A stretch of DNA of 64,000 nucleotides from Archegozetes longisetosus (lineage: Eukaryota; Arthropoda; Arachnida; Sarcoptiformes; Trhypochthoniidae), in NCBI GenBank assembly GCA_018873245.2, contig JAEMBT020000009.1, positions 2,394,001-2,458,000 of the forward strand, read 5' to 3'. Position 1 is the first letter of the stretch. Every line of letters starts with the position of its first letter. The notes beneath the pieces are model-generated. The model did not search any database, was not told the DNA's origin, and saw only the letters and a program-made list of their open reading frames with translations. The position numbers and the translations under genes were made by a program. Shown one piece after another: positions 56,875 to 64,000 of the stretch.

Positions 56875-58188
56875 ATGGAAGAAAGATTAGGAAGGTTTAA
56901 TGCAAGCAAATTACTGCCTCAAAATATTGTTATAGATAGTGCTGGAACTCATTTCTACAGAATCGGATTATCTCTATTTCCAGTTGGATCAACTAAAAGG
57001 GATAAGTTTCATAATCCTATATTTATACATATTATTTATTTACAGCTCATCATAAGGTCGTTCATACCATTGCTATTGCCTGATGATTCAAGTCTACTCG
57101 AATTAATTGGCGATTTTCCTCACTATATGAATCTTAGAGTTCATTTAAATATCGCTTCAATTCTCATAACGCTATTAGCACTCGTATCACAAATGATTCA
57201 TTATTACGATTATAAAAATGATATAAAGCCTTCATATCTTAAACCATTTGAAATGATTTCTGGTTTAGTTTCACCGAAAAGTATTGGTCTTACAAGTGAA
57301 GCGCAGGTTTATAAAATAATAAAAGTGTCAAAAATATCATTTCTACTTTGTCAGTTATATTCAAATACAGTCATGCCGTTACTAGGTTTCATAGTTTGCT
57401 CTGTTTTATACTATCAGTATACCACTATTGAAAAGTTTATTTTTTTGGGCATTCCTTACAGTTTCATTATGAGCATTTCGTTATTATATGTGTACAAATT
57501 AATTTTATGGCAATTGATCTATTTCTATTTAATTTGCTATTACTTGAAAAGTAAGTTGAGAGCTATTAATGAAAAGTTGATGGAAAATGGCAGAATAATC
57601 AACTTATACAACATTATTAAATCATTGGATTCTATTTACTCAGAAATCAATAATTATAATAATTATTGGTCAAAATTTCTATTCTGGATTTGGCTATTAT
57701 TTGTTATCATGATTAACATATTACTTTATACCCCAATTTTCGGAAGAATGGCACTATTGGTTAGAATAATATTCACTTTTGCGGCTATGTTTTTTGTCAG
57801 TATTCTTGTATTCATCATCAACACCGCTTCTTCGGTTAATTTTGAAGCTATAAAGTCACATAAACTATTGAATACTAGCTTTATTTCCCTAAGCGGAAAA
57901 GTTTTATCGAACCACAAAAGAATAAAAGTAAATATCTGTAAGTTTTCCAATTGTTTAATATAATCATTTTCATTGAATAGTTGATGTCATTCATTGAAAG
58001 AGTTGGTCAGAAAAGAATTGGATTTTATTGTTGGAAACTATATATTATTAATTATTATCGCGGATATGAAGTAAGAATTTTCTTTCTTATAGAAATCTTT
58101 AATTAAAGATCTTGTTTAATTCTATGATCAATAGATAATTGCATTGATCGTGATACTCTTTCTCAAGATAATTGATATCTCATTATAA
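56875..58188 (+). CDS. gustatory-receptor-like 7TM protein 2, intact
   Basis: Three exons, 56875-57927, 57981-58070 and 58135-58188, both introns phase 0 (53 and 64 nt, GT-AG), join to 398 residues, the usual size of arthropod gustatory receptors. Exon 1 has segments near IHIIYLQLIIRSFIPLLL, a SILITLLALVSQMI helix, two around 155-240 and two at 265-330 ending NTASSVNFEAIKSHKLLN. Exon 2 gives MSFIERVGQKRIGFYCWK, and exon 3 gives the last helix IIALIVILFLKIIDISL. The loop-then-helix end with short terminal exons is typical of the family, although the insect TYxxxLxQ mark is absent. Identity with copy 1 is high throughout, so the pair arose by tandem duplication. The family call is by topology and motif, not by search. 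Confidence 0.72.
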
Positions 58189-58343
58189 CCTCGACTTCAT
58201 TTCATACATTTGACGAAAGATCATGGATAGATAAATAGTCATTCGAGTTTAAAACAATAATCTTATTAATACAGAATTGACCATAAAATGTATTATTTAA
58301 TTCAATGTTTCTATGAAGATTTTTACTTTCAAAATACCGTAGC

Positions 58344-59406
58344 TAGGCTGACCAGACGTCCAGTTTTGAACTGGATTGTCCAGGTTTTTGGATCTCACAG
58401 CAGTGTCCAGTGCAGGATAAGAACTGGACATAGAAAAGTCCATTTTTAAATTTGAGAAAACTTTTTGTGGACAAACAGTAAATCATTCAACCAATTGCAG
58501 TAAAGTACTGCAAATGTATCACTATTTCCTTTAAAGTGTTGAAGAATTTTTTTTATATTTTTTATTACTGGTTTATTTGAAAAAATTCAACAAAAACTTT
58601 ATCACTATTTCATAGAATTTTACTTTAAAACGTTAAGCAAACGACTTAATGCATGAATGAATCAGTTTTTAGTGCAAAATATCATTGAATTGATAATTGA
58701 TTTCTTTAGTCATTTATAAGTTAAATCCATTAATAATTTCTATGTTTGTCTTCGTCTCATTATCTCTGATTTCTATCAATTGTTTCTCAAATCAAATAAT
58801 AAAGTACTTATTAATTAAATTGAGTTTAATCTCAAATATTACATTTTTTGAATCGAAAATAAAATTAATTTTAAACAAATGAATGAATAAATTGTTGAAT
58901 ATTTATGTCGACGAAGACTTACTATTGGATGAAATCAATTCATTCAATACTTTCCTGAACCAAAAGGAAGTCAAAGTAAAACAACTGAATGTCATTTCTA
59001 GGTATTGCAAAATATTAGCGAATAATGAGTTCAAGAATTTGTCGACAATTATAGAAACAGTTATGGCTATACCTATGAGTAATGATTTTGTTGAACGAAT
59101 TTTCGGACATTTACGGAGGATATGGACTGACGAAAGAAGTTTAAGAGTATTGATTTAATTAAAGCCGAAATTTGTATTAAAAATAACTTTAATATGGACT
59201 TATTGAATTCAAGACTTATGTGGAATCATGAAAAACTCTTAAAATCAGCTAAATCTAATCAAAATATAATTAAAACATTCGTAAATGTAATCAATGATTA
59301 TTCAAAATAAAATAGTTGAAAAAATTAGTGTACAGTTTTTGTCCATTTTTTATCAGTACTTTTTGATAAAATCGCAGTTTTAGTTGAAAAATATCTGGTC
59401 AGTCTA
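58344..59406 (+). mobile_element. hAT transposon with intact 8-bp target duplication
   Basis: ACCGTAGC flanks both ends (58336-58343 and 59407-59414). The terminal repeats are TAGGCTGACCAGA and its near-complement TCTGGTCAGTCTA. The left end has several GTCCAG/CTGGAC words, probable transposase-binding sites. The 1063-bp unit keeps only the C-terminal part of the transposase. Confidence 0.9.
58883..59310 (+). pseudogene. hAT transposase C-terminal part, frameshifted
   Basis: Frame 58883-59158 has IIETVMAIPMSNDFVERIFG and a WTDER motif, the hAT dimerisation region. After a shift the next frame continues SIDLIKAEICIKNNF and MWNHEKLLKSAKSN to a stop near 59310. The zinc finger and catalytic core are missing or eroded (58697-58882 has no motif). 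Confidence 0.8.
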
Positions 59407-59769
59407 ACCGTAGCTGTAAGGCTTATGAAAATTTATGATCATAAAAGTTTATTAATTTAATAAAAACGATTAGGTAAGAAATTCTTTCTTGTTAAAAATA
59501 ATTAAAATTTACTAATGAATAATACTTAACGAGTGATTTAGATATTTGGCTAAAGAATAAACTGCTTATAAATGCTACTATTAGAGTTACAACGAGTAAC
59601 ATTGTGTTCTTTACTCGAAAAAATGCACTTTTCAAAACCTACTACAACGAAAGGGTATATGGCTAAAGGATGGCCAAGCGTGTATCTAATAATGTGCATG
59701 TTTTCAGTCAATTGTAAGTTAGATTTATAAACAACGTTAGACGCTTTGTCATTAATTAATTGCAAAAAT

Positions 59770-59985
59770 CATTATAGCCTTCAATTGAAACCAGGACATT
59801 TTTTTGTCATTTTGCAACTTATTCACTAAGTATGTCAACTCATTTATTCAATACTTTGAAAATAAGTTGTAAAATGACATAAATAATGCTTTGGCTTCTA
59901 TCGAAGGCTATGATCTTGCATCAAATCAATTTGGAAATATCTAATACTGTTTATGTTATCCATAAATAACCAAAATGCATTGTAA
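59770..59985. repeat. MITE family A, copy 3 (reverse)
   Basis: ATAGCCTTCAATTG at the left and CGAAGGCTATGATC at the right frame the core AACTTATTCACTAAGTATG ... ATACTTTGAAAATAAGTTG. The right flank TTATCCATAAATAACC matches, inverted, the left flank of copy 2. Confidence 0.65.
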
Positions 59986-60260
59986 AAGAATGCTCATTGT
60001 CAAACATACGGTTGACCATCCTTTCATTCGTTTCTTAAATTTAATTTATATCCCATTCTTATAATAAAAGTTTGGTCAAAATATCTATAGCTTTTTTGGT
60101 TAAGTAATTTTAATAAAAGTTATGAATAAGAGTCGATGAGTGGAGTCGAATTATGAACTTTTATTGATTGACTCGTCCATGCGTATTTAGTAATGGGAAC
60201 ATCACTTGTGGTGTGATTATATGTCTAATTCCCTTAAATGATGTTATTTGAACACCATTT

Positions 60261-60992
60261 CAATGCGTTAGTCGAAGAGTAGCCTCTGTTACTCTACTAA
60301 AATCCATAAAGGGCTTAACTAATACAAAACTTTCCTTACGATTAATAATGAAATGATCAGTTGTATAGTCTTTGATTGATTAGTAATGCTTATTGTTAAA
60401 TACTTTTAAACTAATTACTCATTCGTAAATCATACTTATCAAGAAATCAGATTCATTGACTTGTTAAAACTCTAACGGAAAAAATTTATTATATTTCGAA
60501 TAAGATTTATTTTTATAGCAAACAAAATGAAAAGTTCTTAATACACAAACATTTTATAATTTACTTTATAAAAATATTTTTATATAATTTTCAATATAAT
60601 TAATTTGACGATTTGTTTGAACTACTTTTATGATTTGATTTTCTTTTTTGGTTAGATTTGGCTGTCTTTTTATTAGATTTTTCAAAAACTAGGTGTAAAA
60701 ATTGTTGCGTTTTAGAAACAGTTGCTGTATTTAAAGAATATAGAGTTTTATAAAATTTAGATTTAGTTTTTGGTATGTGTTTTAATAGCTTTTGAATATC
60801 TAAAAGTTTTTCACTCGTTTTTATGAAAACGAGTTATTATTGTTAAAAGGTTAAAGATAAGCAGCATTAGAAAAATTTGGTTATAATGACTAAATTTTAG
60901 ACCTAACGGTTTCAACTTTTTCTTAAACTTTTCTATAAGTCCTTTAAGTTTTCTAAGCTTTGAAGAGAGGCTACTCTTCGACTAACGCATTG
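60261..60992. repeat. 732-bp element with exact 27-bp terminal repeats
   Basis: CAATGCGTTAGTCGAAGAGT plus AGCCTCT at 60261-60287 is repeated without mismatch in reverse at 60966-60992. The interior is AT-rich without ORF. No target duplication is obvious. Perfect ends in otherwise decayed DNA point to recent movement by an unknown transposase. Confidence 0.8.
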
Positions 60993-61078
60993 ATTTCGTC
61001 AAGTTAGCCATAAATGAAAAAATGAAAACTACACTTTTGGAGTATACAATATTTCCGTACCTTACGTTTGCTCATCAG

Positions 61079-61785
61079 TTAGGCTGCCAACTGTCCAGAC
61101 CTGACCTGGATCGTCCAGTTTTCGGGGGTCTTGTCCAGTGACCAGTGCAGGGTCTGACCTGGACATTGTAATGTCCAGTTTTTTATCATTGACAATATGT
61201 CTCAAATAAAAAAATATATATAATGTTAAAAACATTATAACTGATTACATACTGTAATATAGGTTTGTTTTTCACATACGATAAGTATGTAATATGTTTA
61301 TTATACATTATACGAAATATTGTGGACAATAATGGGTACAAACAATGGTAATTTTTTACAAAACATTAATCGATAACTTTTTCAATGGTCTAATAGTTTA
61401 TGGCATTGAAATGTAGTGTAATGCAAAATTATTTAATCAAAATATGATATGATTTGTGCGAGAAATGAGTGATAAAACCCGGAATCAGTCACCCGATAGG
61501 AAATGGGTCAAGTGGTGGATACAATTTAATGACAATTGGCTTCAATTGGAAGAGCTTAAGTGTTGGATACAGAAGGGAAATGATGATTACGCAGCATTTT
61601 GTAAATTGTGTTCAAAACAATGACAACTAAGTACGAGGGCATCAAAGCATTGAATGACCACAATCTGAGACCCAAAACATATCGACAGAGTAAAGCAATT
61701 TAAATGACTGTCCAGTTTGTCCAGATTTTTAGTCAAAATTTAATACCTAATCCAGTTTTTTTTTATTTTTCAGTTGGCAGCCTTA
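61079..61785 (+). mobile_element. hAT-type element with 8-bp target duplication
   Basis: CTCATCAG flanks both ends (61071-61078 and 61786-61793). Terminal repeats are TTAGGCTGCCAACTG and the near-complement CAGTTGGCAGCCTTA. Near the left end GTCCAG/CTGGAC words repeat as in the element at 58344. About 61530-61640 reads NWLQLEELKCWIQKGNDDYA then FCKLCSK and a stop, a BED-type zinc finger start. 707 bp, non-autonomous. Confidence 0.88.
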
Positions 61786-63676
61786 CTCATCAGTGAATAT
61801 TGTTATCGAGTTCTTAAGAAATCATGTTCTTATTTCACTAGATTTCAAAGCGTGACTAATCTTTTGTTCTGTAACAATTTCGATTAATGGAGGAGGAGGT
61901 TTTTCAGATAATTAACTTTAGACCAAATGGAAAATCATTTGGAAAATGATCGGTCGAAATACCAGTTTTCTAAATCAAAACTTAGAGAATACAATTTCAA
62001 AATTTTAAAAATTTGTTTTGAACTTTACTTCATATAATATGGAATAAAGGTGTTAAAAATAAATAGGATTTTACCTAATAGTGTCTATTCATAACTTGGG
62101 TATGGACAAAATGCTTGATATCATGGGGTCAGTTGACATTCGCGAAACTATCTAAATATAATCAGTTGAAATATAAATCAACAAGCATTATTTTCAATTT
62201 TATCATTGATTCTCATTTTCCATTTGTATGTCAACATGCATGTTAGGGGTCCTATGAGATATCTTTTCAAATCTCACTACCGTACAATATCTATGAGTCT
62301 ACCATCTATTCTTTACTTTTCCAAATAAAAGTAAGAATTGTATTTTATTATATTTTTTGTTTTTATATTTGTAAATACTTGACTATTATATTTGAATGCG
62401 TACGAGGAAAAACAAGGTATAAGCTTATTGCTAATGTTGAGAAAACCAATTTCAAAAGTTAGTGAAGCAGTTTTCAATGTATCGTCTCATATAACAGTAG
62501 AAGCTTTAACAAGTTTACGAAAGCAATATTTACCATAGAAACAAACAGATACTTGTCAGTTAACCTGTTTTCCTTTGGGAACTTTCTTATCTCTGGGATA
62601 CTTACTATTGACGTCTATGGAAAATATGGTTTCATTAAAATTGATTTTTTCAAGAATTCTCCATTGGATCATATGCTCAAATTTTTACAAGAGTTTATTT
62701 GATAGTTGAAGCATTAGATTGAAAAACCGAAAAACACTATAACCGTACACACCTTTTTGTTCCTCTTACTCGATCATTTATACTTCGTGTGAGTTTCTTT
62801 CATTTCCAACAAAAAGTACTAGAAAACCGTATTTCAGCCTTAAGAATAAGCATCAATCCATAACTTCTCCGAGCCATAGTGCTTTTGAATAACTTTTGTA
62901 GATATTGACTCAGTTCCTCATAAGCTGTACATCGATGCCCGATTCATCGAAAGACACTATTAGGACAAATATTGGCATCCTCCTTTTACTTTCGGGTGAC
63001 TGTTGATCTGAAAAATATCCGCCATAAATCACAAATTTTTGAGTTGAAACCTAGAATTTACAATAAGTTTTTCAATTTTAGTCTTATCTTAATTTTGTTT
63101 AATTCAATTTATTCGAGCAGCTTATGAAACTTAAATACTATTCTCATATAATACAGAACTTATATAACTATAGAATGCTAAGCATTAGTGAAACTCTAGA
63201 ATAAAAGTCAATTCAGGAATCAGATCAAGACCTGCCATTTAAATATATTGGTAGTTTTGAGTAGTAATTGGCATAAAGACTAAGTTATTCTCTCTTTTTG
63301 AGTAATTGAAGTGCCATAAACTAAGAATTTTGTCCAAAACTAGTCCTGTCAATATTGTGAAAAACAAAATTTTTCTCTTTTCTTACTTCTAATGCGTCAT
63401 AATTATTGCCCAACTATTACTACTACAAACAATTCATTAAGAATGACAAAGGATTGAATGCTAACCTAACCTAATTCTTACTGATAAAGGCGTAAAATAA
63501 ATATATAAAATAAATGGTATATTTTCTTGGATAAAGAAGTGCTTAACTGATGGAAAATCAACTCATTATTGCTCAGACAAAGTTTTGAAAATCTAAAGGA
63601 TACCTAAACTTATTTGAGTTAAAATGTCTTTATCAATACAAAGAGATTTATCCAATAATTAAAAATTGAAAAAAAT
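61786..63676. other. gene-free stretch
   Basis: No supported gene. A minus-strand piece near 62870-62960 (AYEELSQYLQKLFKSTMARR) looks protein-like but is bounded by stops and has no recognised family. Confidence 0.4.
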
Positions 63677-63682
63677 TTTATT
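63677..63682 (-). terminator. AATAAA polyadenylation signal
   Basis: AATAAA on the minus strand, about 52 nt past the stop of the ORF at 63734, a normal distance for a 3' processing signal. Confidence 0.5.
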
Positions 63683-63733
63683 TTCTAAATGACTACAGAT
63701 AAATGTTGAATTGCAAACTACAACTATTTACAA

Positions 63734-64000
63734 TTAGATTACACTCGAGATCATTAAAACAACAGCAGATATAATTGAAACTATTATCAGATATTTTAAT
63801 AGAAAAAATACAGTTTTAATTACTTTAATAACAAGAATATAAATGATAGAAATGATAAAAAGTAAGAAAATAAGTGCTTCTCTTCTCATAAATGCATGTT
63901 TATTATCGCTTTCAGTGACAAAGAAATAGTTTTGCACATAACTGGGAAAGTAGTTGTCGCTCAAATCGAATCGATGGGCGCTCAAAATCGCATAAATCGC
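63734..64000 (-). CDS. partial hypothetical membrane protein (3' end)
   Basis: The minus-strand frame is open from the window edge and ends at 63734. The last about 85 residues comprise a polar part with an FFVTESDNKHAFMRRE stretch, then two closely spaced hydrophobic segments (LIFLLFIISIIYILVIKVI and LLKYLIIVSIISAVVLMI) reaching the C-terminus. It may be a last exon. There is no family I recognise; a tail-anchored or two-pass membrane protein fits what is seen. The apparent start (TTG) is not a real start. Confidence 0.45.
   Translation of the reverse strand, partial: AIYAILSAHRFDLSDNYFPSYVQNYFFVTESDNKHAFMRREALIFLLFIISIIYILVIKVIKTVFFLLKYLIIVSIISAVVLMISSVI

Noticed and set aside
63465..63480. 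Telomere-like CCTAA repeats
   Set aside because: Only two units (AACCTAACCTAA); telomeric tracts would be far longer.
1..64000. CRISPR arrays, rRNA or tRNA genes
   Set aside because: No regular spacer array was seen; the only tRNA-like match is the 18-base primer site of the LTR element.

Overview
This is AT-rich eukaryotic nuclear DNA. The genes have short introns (53-77 nt) with GT-AG borders and AATAAA-type signals, and most of the sequence is decayed transposons. A gustatory-receptor-like family, a secreted carboxylesterase and a dense load of Tc1/mariner, hAT and foldback elements suggest an arthropod. Acariform mites, known for gained microbial genes and tandem receptor arrays, are my best guess, but that is inference.

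Left end (1-5.1 kb): the 5' part of a Ty3/Gypsy-type LTR retrotransposon on the minus strand runs off the window. It has an LTR with TGTAA/TTACA ends, a primer site matching tRNA-Thr, gag-protease, and a long pol-side ORF with a triplicated Cys-rich module. It is inserted into a Polinton/adintovirus-like capsid gene, whose 3' part and adjoining adenain-type protease follow.

From 5-31 kb the sequence is almost wholly repeats: long-arm foldbacks and MITEs, a near-intact Tc1 element, several mariner-type elements (DD36D, DD37D, DD34D and a Mos1-like deletion derivative), and a GC-rich island inside a 3.2-kb inverted-repeat element. One apparent gene of bacterial type, a nitroreductase, sits at 19.5-20.1 kb.

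The gene-bearing centre (31.8-42 kb) has a CE15 glucuronoyl-esterase-like gene (bacterial-type GHSR motif), a three-exon secreted carboxylesterase with a complete triad, and an intronless 592-residue protein. That protein joins a stonustoxin-like (SNTX/MACPF-related) N-terminal half to two tandem dynein-light-chain LC8 domains, and it is the most unusual object here.

From 42-64 kb the DNA is gene-poor. It holds a decaying tandem array of gustatory-receptor-like genes: two fragments, one copy with a single stop codon, and one intact three-exon copy. hAT elements with preserved 8-bp target duplications and several MITE families lie around them. A partial membrane-protein ORF reaches the right edge.

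Homology statements rest on motif recognition by eye; no search was run.
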